Shown here in pieces: positions 1 to 5,436 of a stretch of 10,508 nucleotides of DNA. Below the pieces are notes generated by a model that made no database searches, had not been told where the DNA came from, and saw only the letters and a program-made list of their open reading frames with translations. The DNA is from Micrococcales bacterium. Lineage in GTDB: Bacteria > Actinomycetota > Actinomycetes > Actinomycetales > Dermatophilaceae. The stretch spans positions 1,764 through 12,271 of the forward strand of contig PKWT01000088.1 in NCBI GenBank assembly GCA_003132125.1. The letters run 5' to 3'. Both the position numbers and the translations under genes were made by a program. Each line of letters begins with the position of its first letter. Positions within the stretch are counted from its first letter, which is position 1.

Positions 1-86
1 TTGCCGTGGTCGATGTGGGCGATGATGCAGAAGTTGCGGATGAGGTCGGGCGGCGTCGCGTGCGGCTGGAGGGCGGTACGGGCCAT
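1..86 (-). CDS. lepA: Elongation factor 4 (LepA), N-terminal fragment, cut by window edge
   Basis: Only the first 28 codons are in the window; the gene continues past position 1. The minus strand from the ATG at 86 reads MARTALQPHATPPDLIRN followed by FCIIAHIDHG. The second part is the start of the P-loop (G1) region of the LepA GTPase, whose actinobacterial members begin with a short basic and proline-rich leader and then LIRNFCIIAHIDHGK. LepA is a translational GTPase that binds the ribosome and is thought to help rescue or assemble stalled ribosomes. An in-frame GTG at 95 is an alternative start that would add three residues. No strong Shine-Dalgarno sequence is visible. The leader immediately upstream is occupied by tandem repeats (112-185), so its promoter may lie in or beyond them. 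Identity is from direct motif recognition. Confidence 0.9.
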   Translation of the reverse strand, partial: MARTALQPHATPPDLIRNFCIIAHIDHG

Positions 87-111
87 GGGTGACACGGGCG
101 AACTACCTCAG

Positions 112-143
112 GATTCTGGACACATTAGATTCTGGACACATCT
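112..143. repeat. Tandem 16-bp direct repeat, two copies, upstream of lepA
   Basis: The sequence gattctggacacat occurs at 112-125 and again at 128-141, with a period of 16 bp and a different two-base spacer after each copy. It ends 26 bp from the lepA start codon. Its base composition is more AT-rich than its surroundings. It could be a duplicated regulator site for lepA or a leftover terminal repeat of a mobile element; the sequence does not decide. Confidence 0.85.
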
Positions 144-145
144 GG

Positions 146-185
146 TCGAACACGATGGGGCGGCCTCGAACACGATGGGGCGGCG
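146..185. repeat. Tandem 20-bp direct repeat, two copies, next to the 16-bp repeat
   Basis: The 19-base string tcgaacacgatggggcggc occurs at 146-164 and 166-184, so two 20-bp units abut exactly and differ only in the final base. It begins three bases after the 16-bp repeat ends. Two unrelated tandem duplications side by side in the non-coding leader of lepA is unusual and marks the left edge of the accessory block. Confidence 0.85.
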
Positions 186-252
186 ATGAATGCGGGCCTT
201 GCTCCATCCTCCCACGACAGCGGCCTGCACACGGACGAACCGCCCCGGGGCC

Positions 253-1428
253 TCAACGCTCTCCGGACTGCAGAGCGGCCGGCTCCGAGCGGGACAGCAC
301 GCCCGCCAGCGCCACGAGGGCCACGCTCAGAACCAGGGGGAGGACCATAGCGTGACGGATGCCGACCTGCCTGATCAGCGCGCCGATGATCGCCGGGCCG
401 ATAAGGAAGGCGCCGTAGCCGAACGTCACGACGACCGCGAGCATCCGCCCCCCTCCTGCGTGGCCGGCGGCCGCATAGACCTGCGGAGCGATCATGCCGA
501 CGCCGAGGCCCACCATGGCCCAGCCCACCAGCAGGACGGGCAGCGACTGGCCGACGATCGCCACGAGGTAGCCGATGGATGCCACCAGCCCGCCGAGGCG
601 CACGACGTTCGCGCGACCGAATGCCGCGACCGCCCGATCGCCGAACAACCTGATCAGGACCATGAACGCGCTGACCGCCACCAGGCCCAGCGCCCCTGTC
701 GATGGCTCGACCCGAGCCACATCGGTGACGTGGACGGATGACCAGTCGACGGCGGTGCCCTCAGCCAGACCGAAGCTGAACGCCATTGCCCCGAGCAACA
801 CCGCGAACGCCGGCACTCGCGGACCGACGTCGGGTCGTTCGACAGTCCTGATGCCCGGAGTCAACGGCACCCACCGCGAGATCCCCACGCAGGCGACCAC
901 CGAGACCGTGCTGAGCGTGACGAGGGCGGGAGTGATGACCGCGGCGCCCCCGCCAGCCAGCCGGGCGATGAGGACGACCGCCGACGCACCGGCCAGGTTT
1001 CCCATGCTGAAGCCGGCATGCAGCCTGCTCATCACCGGCTTCACCCGAGCTTGCTCCACCCGGACGCCAAGGGCATTCATCGAGACATCCATGGCTCCGT
1101 TGCCCAGCCCGGCCAACGCGGCGGCCGCGGCGGCGAGCGGAAGGCTCCGAGCGAAGGCCAGGGCCGCGACCCCCGCGATCAACACCGCGGACGCCGGCAG
1201 CACGACACTCCTGGCACCGCGGCTGTCGGCCAGGCGCCCTCCGATCTGCATGGAAACCAGAGCCCCTGCAGCCAGCGAGACCAGTACTACCGCCAGCCCA
1301 CCCGCATCGACGCCCAACCGCTCGCGCAGAGCCGGCAACGTCGCGCCGAAGCCGCCGACGAGAGTGCCGTTCACCGCGAAAAGGCCGGCCACCGCCCACA
1401 GAGATCTATCATCAGCCAGGTCAGGCAT
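253..1428 (-). CDS. MFS transporter, YbjJ/MosC-like subfamily
   Basis: A 391-residue integral membrane protein with about twelve hydrophobic segments, the usual size for the major facilitator superfamily. Near the N-terminus (about residues 16-40) it has the segment LFAVNGTLVGGFGATLPALR. The loop between helices 2 and 3 carries the MFS motif A form GGRLADSRGAR (63-73), and helix 4 carries GNGAMDVSMNALGV (109-122) followed by RLHAGFSMGNLAGA. These are typical of the YbjJ/MosC-like group, whose substrates are mostly unknown; MosC itself was linked to rhizopine. MosC here names a transporter family and is unrelated to the MOSC enzyme domain of the gene at 2791. The start is taken as the ATG at 1428, which overlaps the stop of the upstream transporter by 8 bases (ATGCCTGA). 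This suggests translational coupling in a two-gene operon. Open reading continues upstream to 1626, but that would run deep into the neighbour. No terminator is evident after the stop. Confidence 0.85.
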   Translation of the reverse strand: MPDLADDRSLWAVAGLFAVNGTLVGGFGATLPALRERLGVDAGGLAVVLVSLAAGALVSMQIGGRLADSRGARSVVLPASAVLIAGVAALAFARSLPLAAAAAALAGLGNGAMDVSMNALGVRVEQARVKPVMSRLHAGFSMGNLAGASAVVLIARLAGGGAAVITPALVTLSTVSVVACVGISRWVPLTPGIRTVERPDVGPRVPAFAVLLGAMAFSFGLAEGTAVDWSSVHVTDVARVEPSTGALGLVAVSAFMVLIRLFGDRAVAAFGRANVVRLGGLVASIGYLVAIVGQSLPVLLVGWAMVGLGVGMIAPQVYAAAGHAGGGRMLAVVVTFGYGAFLIGPAIIGALIRQVGIRHAMVLPLVLSVALVALAGVLSRSEPAALQSGER

Positions 1429-2647
1429 GACGCGCCTGCCGCCGTCCGACGAGCACCGAGACCGCGGTGATGCCGAGGCCCGCAACCGCGAGGACGGCGC
1501 CCACCCGACTCGGCCACTCATAGCCATACCCCGCGTCCAGGACGATACTGCCCAGCCATGCGCCCAGAGCGTTGGCCATGTTGAGCGTGGAGTGGTTGAG
1601 CGCGGCAGCCAGCGACTGGCCCTCATGGGCGACGTCCATCAGCCTGGTCTGCAGCATCGGCACCAGGATGGTGGGCACCATCCCCAGCAGAAACACCGCG
1701 AGGACCGCGGTCACCTTGTTGTGCGCGGCGAAGCCGAACAGCATCAGGATCACCGCGATGGCCGCCAGACAGAAGAAGATCCCCCGCATGAGGCCGTATG
1801 CCGCGACGCGTCCCGACAGAAACGCCCCTGTCGTCATTCCGATCCCGTAGATCGCGAGGATCAAGGGGACCGCCGCCGGCGCATAGCCGGTGAGCTCGGT
1901 CATCGTGGGCGCGATGTAGGAGTACGTCGCGAACATGCCGCCGAACCCCACCGTTCCGATGAGCAGGGCGAGCCAGACCTGAAGTCGTTTGAGCGAACGC
2001 AGCTCGGCTCGCATGGAGGCATCGCCTTCAGCAGGCTGGTGCGGCACCCAGGCCACGATGGCAGCCACCGTGACCAGGGCAATGACGCCGACCAACGCGT
2101 AGGGCCACTGCCAGCCGAAGTGCTGACCCACCCACGTGGTCAAGGGCACCCCGACGATATTGGCCACGGTCAGCCCGGCGAGCATCATGGAGACCGCCCA
2201 CGTGCGCCGATGCCTCGGCACCAGCGAAGCGGCTACCACGGCGCCGATGCCGAAGAACGCCCCGTGCGGCAGACCGGAGAGGAACCGCGCGAGCATCAGG
2301 AGCGGATAGCTGTCCACCATCGAGGAGACGATGTTTCCGGCAGCGAAGGCGACCATGAGCCAGACCAGGACAGACTTTCGTGACAGCCGTGCGGCCAGTG
2401 TCGCGATCAGTGGAGCACCGACGACGACGCCGAGGGCGTAGGCCGACACGACGTGACCGGCTGTGGGGATCGTGATACCGACGCCGCTGGCTATCTGCGG
2501 GAGCAGGCCCATGGTGACGAATTCAGTCGTGCCAATGGCGAAACCACCGATCGCGAGCGCAAAGATCGCGAGGTTGACGTGTCTGCAGGATGCCGTGGGC
2601 TCGACGTCGACAAGGTCGGCGTCGTGCACGATCGCGGCTTCTGTCAC
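1421..2647 (-). CDS. MFS drug/sugar efflux transporter, AraJ/NepI-like DHA1 family
   Basis: A 408-residue membrane protein with about twelve helices after a 23-residue cytoplasmic leader. Helix 1 has IGGFAIGTTEFVTMGLLPQI (about 33-52), a hallmark of the AraJ/NepI/Cmr-type DHA1 antiporters. A motif A-like basic loop RLSRKSVL (87-94), RFLSGLPHGAFFG (121-133), and the antiporter motif C-like segment GLTVANIVGVPLTTWVG (158-174) follow. Family members export drugs, arabinose or purine nucleosides by proton antiport; the substrate here cannot be told. The start is a GTG at 2647 with only a weak GGGAA upstream; the first Met in the frame lies in helix 1, so GTG is preferred. It is the first gene of a pair with the MFS gene at 253-1428, and the two are not close paralogues: their signature segments differ. 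The upstream 143 bp before the MOSC gene is non-coding and may hold its promoter. Confidence 0.85.
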   Translation of the reverse strand: MTEAAIVHDADLVDVEPTASCRHVNLAIFALAIGGFAIGTTEFVTMGLLPQIASGVGITIPTAGHVVSAYALGVVVGAPLIATLAARLSRKSVLVWLMVAFAAGNIVSSMVDSYPLLMLARFLSGLPHGAFFGIGAVVAASLVPRHRRTWAVSMMLAGLTVANIVGVPLTTWVGQHFGWQWPYALVGVIALVTVAAIVAWVPHQPAEGDASMRAELRSLKRLQVWLALLIGTVGFGGMFATYSYIAPTMTELTGYAPAAVPLILAIYGIGMTTGAFLSGRVAAYGLMRGIFFCLAAIAVILMLFGFAAHNKVTAVLAVFLLGMVPTILVPMLQTRLMDVAHEGQSLAAALNHSTLNMANALGAWLGSIVLDAGYGYEWPSRVGAVLAVAGLGITAVSVLVGRRQARHA

Positions 2648-2793
2648 TGATCAATGTTCCCAGCCGCGCACCGATACTCGAAATCGATCTCAGCAACGCA
2701 GTCTCATCAGCGCAATGCTGTTGGTCGCAGCCGAATTCGTTTGCCCAGGTCTTCCTCGACTCACTGGCCACCCACCGCGGCTGGCGCTGATCA
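2648..2793. repeat. Interrupted inverted repeat bounding the MOSC-MFS intergenic region
   Basis: At the left end TGATCA (2648-2653), seven bases, then CAGCCGCG (2661-2668). At the right end CGCGGCTG (2776-2783), four bases, then TGATCA (2788-2793), the last three bases being the MOSC stop codon complement. The two ends are thus an imperfect inverted repeat around about 105 bp of non-coding DNA that is less GC-rich than its neighbours. No ORF of note and no convincing -35/-10 pair was found in between. An operator or an excision scar are possibilities; coincidence is also possible. Confidence 0.4.
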
Positions 2794-3474
2794 GTCGAGC
2801 GAGAATGTCCGTCCGGCGCGCGCCCTCTCCTTGGTCTCCTCCAAGAGCTCGTCAGCGGCCAGGATCGACTGCAGCAGCTCCGGCTCGAGGGTGAGCGCAC
2901 GGAAGACCTGGGCGACCGTGACACCGTGCGCCGGACGGTGGATCACGGCGACCTGATCGCCGGCGCGGACCAGCCCGGGGCTGACCACGCTCAGGTAGGT
3001 GCCCGGCATCGCAGCACGGGCAAACGTCCGCAGCCATCCGCTCTCGGCCATCCAGGCCCTGAACGTGCCACACGGTATGCGCGGGACGGTCACCACCAGC
3101 TCGAGCTCGTCCCCGACCCGCCAGCGCTCGCCGATCACCGCTCCGTTGATATCAACCCCGGTCGTGGTGAGGTTCTCGCCGAATACGCCGCCCGCAAGGG
3201 TCCGCCCCAGAACGGACTCCCAATGGTCGAGATCCTCCCGCGCGTAGGCATACACGGCCTGGTCGTCGCCCCCGTGGTTCAGGCGGTCGCCGACCATGTC
3301 GCCGACCAGCCCACTGCCCAGTCCGTCACGTTGGGTCCCGGGCGCTCGCACGAGGACAGGCTCGGACGTCGGGGCCTTGTCGATGCCGGTAGTCGGTTCC
3401 CCTCTCTTGTGCGGATTGGCCAGGACCCGGGCGAGGTTCACGGAGAGCACTTGGCCGGGGACGTCGATGCTCAT
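2791..3474 (-). CDS. MOSC domain-containing protein, YiiM-like
   Basis: A 227-residue soluble protein. The MOSC domain (about residues 8-180) is recognised from GQVLSVNLARV at the start, HGGDDQAVYAYAREDLD (67-83), FGENLTTTG (98-106), IGERWRVG (114-121) and VPRIPCGTFRAWM with the invariant Cys135. The C-terminal stretch after HRPAHGVTVAQVFRA (about 179-193) matches the YiiM-type three-helix domain. MOSC proteins bind molybdenum cofactor or sulfur; E. coli YiiM detoxifies N-hydroxylated base analogues together with YcbX. By family, a cytoplasmic molybdoenzyme reducing N-hydroxylated compounds is likely, but the substrate is not known. The ATG at 3474 is chosen because it begins just before the conserved domain and a TAGCCT box lies seven bases upstream. 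A further in-frame ATG at 3522 would overlap the divergent gene. It is transcribed divergently from the MazF-like gene and in the same direction as the two transporters. Confidence 0.85.
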   Translation of the reverse strand: MSIDVPGQVLSVNLARVLANPHKRGEPTTGIDKAPTSEPVLVRAPGTQRDGLGSGLVGDMVGDRLNHGGDDQAVYAYAREDLDHWESVLGRTLAGGVFGENLTTTGVDINGAVIGERWRVGDELELVVTVPRIPCGTFRAWMAESGWLRTFARAAMPGTYLSVVSPGLVRAGDQVAVIHRPAHGVTVAQVFRALTLEPELLQSILAADELLEETKERARAGRTFSLD

Positions 3475-3481
3475 GGGGACG

Positions 3482-3487
3482 AGGCTA
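3482..3487 (-). promoter_or_regulatory. Putative -10 element of the MOSC gene (leaderless type)
   Basis: The minus strand reads TAGCCT, then seven bases, then the ATG at 3474. This TANNNT-N7-ATG layout would put the transcript start at or next to the start codon. There is no Shine-Dalgarno sequence, which fits a leaderless mRNA. No good -35 hexamer is visible. Confidence 0.45.
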
Positions 3488-3507
3488 GCTCGCGCAAGGT
3501 TCGTGGC

Positions 3508-3513
3508 TATGGT
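3508..3513 (+). promoter_or_regulatory. Putative -10 element of the MazF-like gene (leaderless type)
   Basis: TATGGT at 3508-3513 is followed by seven bases and the ATG at 3521. The layout mirrors the divergent MOSC element 20 bp away. A -35 placed about 17 bp upstream would fall on the opposing gene's -10 box. Confidence 0.4.
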
Positions 3514-3520
3514 TTCGGAC

Positions 3521-4072
3521 ATGGCGAACCAGAGTCTGCGATCACGACTCGCAGGAATCATCGGTCGAGCCATCCGCCGCAGCGGTCCCCGAGCGCACGC
3601 CCCATCGCGGGCGCACGCTCCGTTGCGAGCACGCGCATCGTCGCCAGGACAGGCGAGGGGCACGGCATACCCGGGTGACTTCCTGGGGATCCCCGAGATC
3701 ACCTATGCGCCCAACCCGGGGAACGGCAACGTGGCCGACCCCGGCGAGATCGTCTGGACCTGGGTGCCGTTCGAGGAGGACCACAGTCAGGGCAAGGACC
3801 GCCCGGTGCTGGTGATCGGGCACGACGGACCCTGGCTGTTGGCCCTGCCGTTGACCAGCAAGGACCATGACCACGACGCCGAACAGGAAGCGCGGGCAGG
3901 TCACCGATGGATGGATGTCGGGTCGGGCGCTTGGGACGACAGTGGCCGCGCGAGTGAGGTCCGGGTCGACCGGATCGTGCGCGTCGACCCTGATCGAGTC
4001 CGCCGTGAGGGAGCGGTCCTTGACGAACGTCGGTTCACCAAGGTGGCCAGAGCAGTGAGAGGCCCAGACTGA
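3521..4072 (+). CDS. Solitary PemK/MazF-family toxin-like protein
   Basis: A 183-residue protein, longer than typical MazF (about 110-120). The C-terminal half (about residues 73-183) is the PemK/MazF fold: DPGEIVWTWVPFEEDHSQGK, DRPVLVIG (93-100), WLLALPLTSKDHD (105-117), and a final stretch with VRVDRIVRVDPDRV and RRFTKVARAV. The family consists of sequence-specific endoribonucleases, normally neutralised by a small antitoxin. This long form with the YPGDFxGxxxxxYAP linker (residues 50-64) is, to my knowledge, a widespread actinobacterial version. No antitoxin gene lies before or after it. The N-terminus (1-49) is basic and low-complexity with an Arg-Ala-His-Ala-Pro repeat, and is probably disordered. 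The ATG at 3521 is chosen for the TATGGT box seven bases upstream; an ATG at 3509 is possible, with AAGG at 3495-3498. It is the only plus-strand gene, divergent from the MOSC gene. Whether it is an active toxin cannot be told. Confidence 0.8.
   Translation: MANQSLRSRLAGIIGRAIRRSGPRAHAPSRAHAPLRARASSPGQARGTAYPGDFLGIPEITYAPNPGNGNVADPGEIVWTWVPFEEDHSQGKDRPVLVIGHDGPWLLALPLTSKDHDHDAEQEARAGHRWMDVGSGAWDDSGRASEVRVDRIVRVDPDRVRREGAVLDERRFTKVARAVRGPD
3590..3643 (+). repeat. In-frame 18-bp repeats encoding a hexapeptide, in the MazF-like gene
   Basis: Three successive 18-bp units (3590-3607, 3608-3625, 3626-3643) encode RAHAPS, RAHAPL and the degenerate RARASS. The first two share most bases. They lie in the N-terminal extension and not in the toxin fold, and could vary in copy number between strains. 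Confidence 0.65.
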
Positions 4073-4118
4073 CCAACCCCACAACGACTCCCCCGGGCAA
4101 CGTCGCGTCCACACAGCT

Positions 4119-4150
4119 TCGACCCGGGACAACGTCGACCCGGGACAACG
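4119..4150. repeat. Tandem 16-bp direct repeat 3' of tRNA-Ala
   Basis: The unit tcgacccgggacaacg occurs at 4119-4134 and 4135-4150, exactly abutting, and a third partial start (tcga) follows at 4151. A degenerate relative is at about 4081-4105. Each unit includes CCCGGG, and GTCGAC is formed at the unit junction. The array lies between the hairpin beyond the tRNA 3' end and the MazF-like stop codon, at the right edge of the accessory block. Confidence 0.85.
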
Positions 4151-4151
4151 T

Positions 4152-4185
4152 CGAAGGCCGGCTCCCCGAGGGAAACCGGCCTTCG
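4152..4185 (-). terminator. Hairpin after tRNA-Ala, putative terminator
   Basis: A perfect 10-bp stem, CGAAGGCCGG (4152-4161) with CCGGCCTTCG (4176-4185), encloses 14 bases that can form a small inner stem (TCCC/GGGA). It begins five bases beyond the tRNA 3' end in the minus direction. There is no U-tract, so it may act as a GC-rich terminator or a processing barrier. On the plus strand it is also the first strong hairpin after the MazF-like gene and could serve both. Confidence 0.65.
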
Positions 4186-4190
4186 TCGCG

Positions 4191-4263
4191 TGGAGCTGAG
4201 GGGACTCGAACCCCTGACCCCCTCCATGCCATGGAGGTGCGCTACCAGCTGCGCCACAGCCCC
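4191..4263 (-). tRNA. tRNA-Ala(GGC)
   Basis: The minus strand from 4263 folds as a 73-nt cloverleaf. The acceptor arm GGGGCTG pairs with CAGCTCC (one G-U). The D arm has GCGC/GCGC around AGCTGGTA. The anticodon arm CCTCC-ATGGCAT-GGAGG has anticodon GGC, which decodes GCC. A five-base variable loop follows, then the T arm AGGGG-TTCGAGT-CCCCT and discriminator A at 4191. CCA is not encoded. tRNA genes are common integration targets; its 3' end faces the accessory block, but no second copy of the 3' end was seen in the window. Confidence 0.97.
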
Positions 4264-4307
4264 TCACGATTGCTCGTGCGGTGCCCCAGTGGTCGGGACC
4301 GTGGGAG

Positions 4308-4338
4308 AGTTTATCGGCCACCCCCCGTCATTCACCAA
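4308..4338 (-). promoter_or_regulatory. Putative promoter of tRNA-Ala
   Basis: Between the phosphatase stop and the tRNA the minus strand has TTGGTG (4333-4338) and, 17-19 bp downstream, GATAAACT (4308-4315), the only AT-rich spot in the gap. This is placed about 45 bp before the tRNA 5' end and suggests transcription independent of the upstream operon. Matches to the sigma consensus are partial. Confidence 0.4.
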
Positions 4339-4348
4339 ATCGGGAAGC

Positions 4349-5005
4349 TCACAAGGGTTTTGGGCCGACGTTCCATGCCGCGATCCGCCACCCGCCGGCA
4401 TATTCGCGCAGCTCGGCCCAGTGGCAGTTGCGCAGCCCGCCGATGGACTGCCAGGCCAGGTGTTGGTCCAGGTCAACCAGCGAAGCGACGATCGCTCGCC
4501 CCGAGACTCCGTGCGTGGCGATGACGGCGCACTCCCCCGGTGCCAGGCTCGGCAGCATCTCGTCGATGGCCGCCCGTGCGCGCTCGGCCACCTGAGCAAG
4601 ACTCTCGCCGTCGATCCCCCGTTGGATGTCCTCACCGGCCATGAGTGCAGCCTGCTCCTCGGGGAACTGCTCAGCGACATCCCCGGCGGTCATACCCTGC
4701 CACTGGCCGGCGTGGATCTCGCGCAGCCGCTCGTCAAAGCGCACCTGAAGACCCACCAGCGATGCGAGAGCTCGCGCCGTGTCAGCTGCCCGTTCGAGGT
4801 CGCTGCTGACGATCATCACCGGGCTGTATGCCGCCAGAGCGACCGCTGCGACCTTCGCCTGTTCCCGGCCTGTAGCGGACAACGCCGTGTCGAGCTGCCC
4901 CTGCCAGATGCCGCCGGCGTTGTGATCGGTCTCGCCGTGACGCCAGACGATCAGCCTCCGTCCGGCCTTGGTGGTCGAGGTCGAGGAGTTCGTGGTGGCT
5001 GGCAT
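4349..5005 (-). CDS. Histidine phosphatase family protein, GpgP-like
   Basis: A 218-residue protein of the phosphoglycerate-mutase-like histidine phosphatase family. It has the RHGE motif with phospho-acceptor His23 (RHGETDHN, 22-29), the QGQLDTALSATGREQA segment (35-50), SSDLERAADTA (67-77), LREIHAGQWQG with the likely acid Glu96-97 region (94-104), and ATHGVSGR with the second catalytic His165. The C-terminal NCHWAEL and WRIAAWN also resemble mycobacterial Rv2419c (GpgP), a glucosyl-3-phosphoglycerate phosphatase in methylglucose lipopolysaccharide synthesis, which sits at the same place next to rsfS and nadD. Orthology by position is good, but the substrate is inferred. The start is the ATG at 5005, one base after the rsfS stop (TGACATG), implying translational coupling. 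An upstream start at 5053 would overlap rsfS by 47 bases and adds unlike sequence. It is the last protein gene of the operon before the tRNA. Confidence 0.85.
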   Translation of the reverse strand: MPATTNSSTSTTKAGRRLIVWRHGETDHNAGGIWQGQLDTALSATGREQAKVAAVALAAYSPVMIVSSDLERAADTARALASLVGLQVRFDERLREIHAGQWQGMTAGDVAEQFPEEQAALMAGEDIQRGIDGESLAQVAERARAAIDEMLPSLAPGECAVIATHGVSGRAIVASLVDLDQHLAWQSIGGLRNCHWAELREYAGGWRIAAWNVGPKPL

Positions 5006-5006
5006 G

Positions 5007-5363
5007 TCAGACCGCGAGGTCGATGGCCGGGCAGTCCTTCCACAAGCGCTCAAGCTGGTAGTACGTCCGCTCCTCTTCGTGCTGGACGTGGACGACGATG
5101 TCAGAGAAGTCGATCAGCACCCAGCGCCCGTTGCGTTCGCCTTCCCTGCGCACCGGCTTGGCGCCGAGCTCGCGCAGCTTGTCCTCGATGTTGTCGACGA
5201 TCGCACTGACCTGGCGGTCGTTGGGAGCCGACGCCAGAACGAAGATGTCGGTGAGTGCCAGCTGCTCACTGACGTCCAGAGCGACGATCTTGCTGGCCAG
5301 CTTGTCCTCGGCGGCTGCGGCTGCAGCTCTGGCGAGATCAATGGCGTGTTGCGTGGCGGCCAC
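5007..5363 (-). CDS. rsfS: Ribosome silencing factor RsfS
   Basis: A 118-residue protein of the usual length for the RsfS/YbeB/Iojap family. It shows ALDVSEQLALTDIFVLASAP (28-47), the core motif of the fold, then NDRQVSAIVDNIEDKL, and RWVLIDFSDIVVHVQHEEER with YYQLERLWKD, which is the typical C-terminal signature. RsfS binds ribosomal protein L14 on the 50S subunit and blocks subunit joining, slowing translation in starvation or stationary phase. The GTG start at 5363 is supported by a strong AGGAGGA four bases upstream. It follows nadD by 73 bp with no clear promoter, and overlaps nothing: the phosphatase ATG begins one base after its TGA. The nadD-rsfS pairing is conserved across bacteria. 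Confidence 0.95.
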   Translation of the reverse strand: MAATQHAIDLARAAAAAAEDKLASKIVALDVSEQLALTDIFVLASAPNDRQVSAIVDNIEDKLRELGAKPVRREGERNGRWVLIDFSDIVVHVQHEEERTYYQLERLWKDCPAIDLAV

Positions 5364-5367
5364 GCGG

Positions 5368-5374
5368 TCCTCCT
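5368..5374 (-). promoter_or_regulatory. Strong ribosome binding site of rsfS
   Basis: The minus strand reads AGGAGGA, then four bases, then the GTG at 5363. This is a near-perfect Shine-Dalgarno sequence and fixes the non-ATG start. Confidence 0.8.
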
Positions 5375-5436
5375 GATGGTTGGTCGTGCATGCATGTGGT
5401 CAGTCTTGCTGTGGTCGTGCCTGTCATTGGTCCTGC

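Noticed and set aside
112..185. CRISPR array upstream of lepA
   Set aside because: Only two copies each of two different units, with no or tiny spacers and no cas genes; these are simple tandem duplications.
242..251. GCCCCGGGGC palindrome just after the second MFS stop, as a terminator
   Set aside because: A perfect palindrome with no loop and no U-tract; not a workable terminator hairpin by itself.
575..2383. 602-codon open frame on the plus strand across both MFS genes
   Set aside because: It lies antisense to two clear transporter genes, has a low-complexity Arg/Pro/Thr/Ala translation, and shows no domain. Long antisense frames are common in GC-rich DNA.
2926..3678. 250-codon plus-strand frame opposite the MOSC gene
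   Set aside because: Shadow of the MOSC coding strand; the true plus-strand gene here is the MazF-like one in another frame.
3475..3702. Longer N-terminus for the MOSC protein (starts at 3522 or 3702)
   Set aside because: It would overlap the divergent MazF-like gene, and the conserved domain begins directly after the ATG at 3474, which has its own -10-like box.
4191..4263. tRNA-Ala as a proven attachment site with flanking att copies
   Set aside because: No second copy of the tRNA 3' end and no integrase gene were found in the window.
5006..5053. Upstream start for the histidine phosphatase at 5053
   Set aside because: It would overlap rsfS by 47 bases and add residues unlike the family. 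The ATG at 5005, one base after the rsfS stop, fits better.
4190..5209. 339-codon plus-strand frame over tRNA-Ala and the phosphatase gene
   Set aside because: It reads through the tRNA gene and opposite a conserved enzyme; the translation has no recognisable family.
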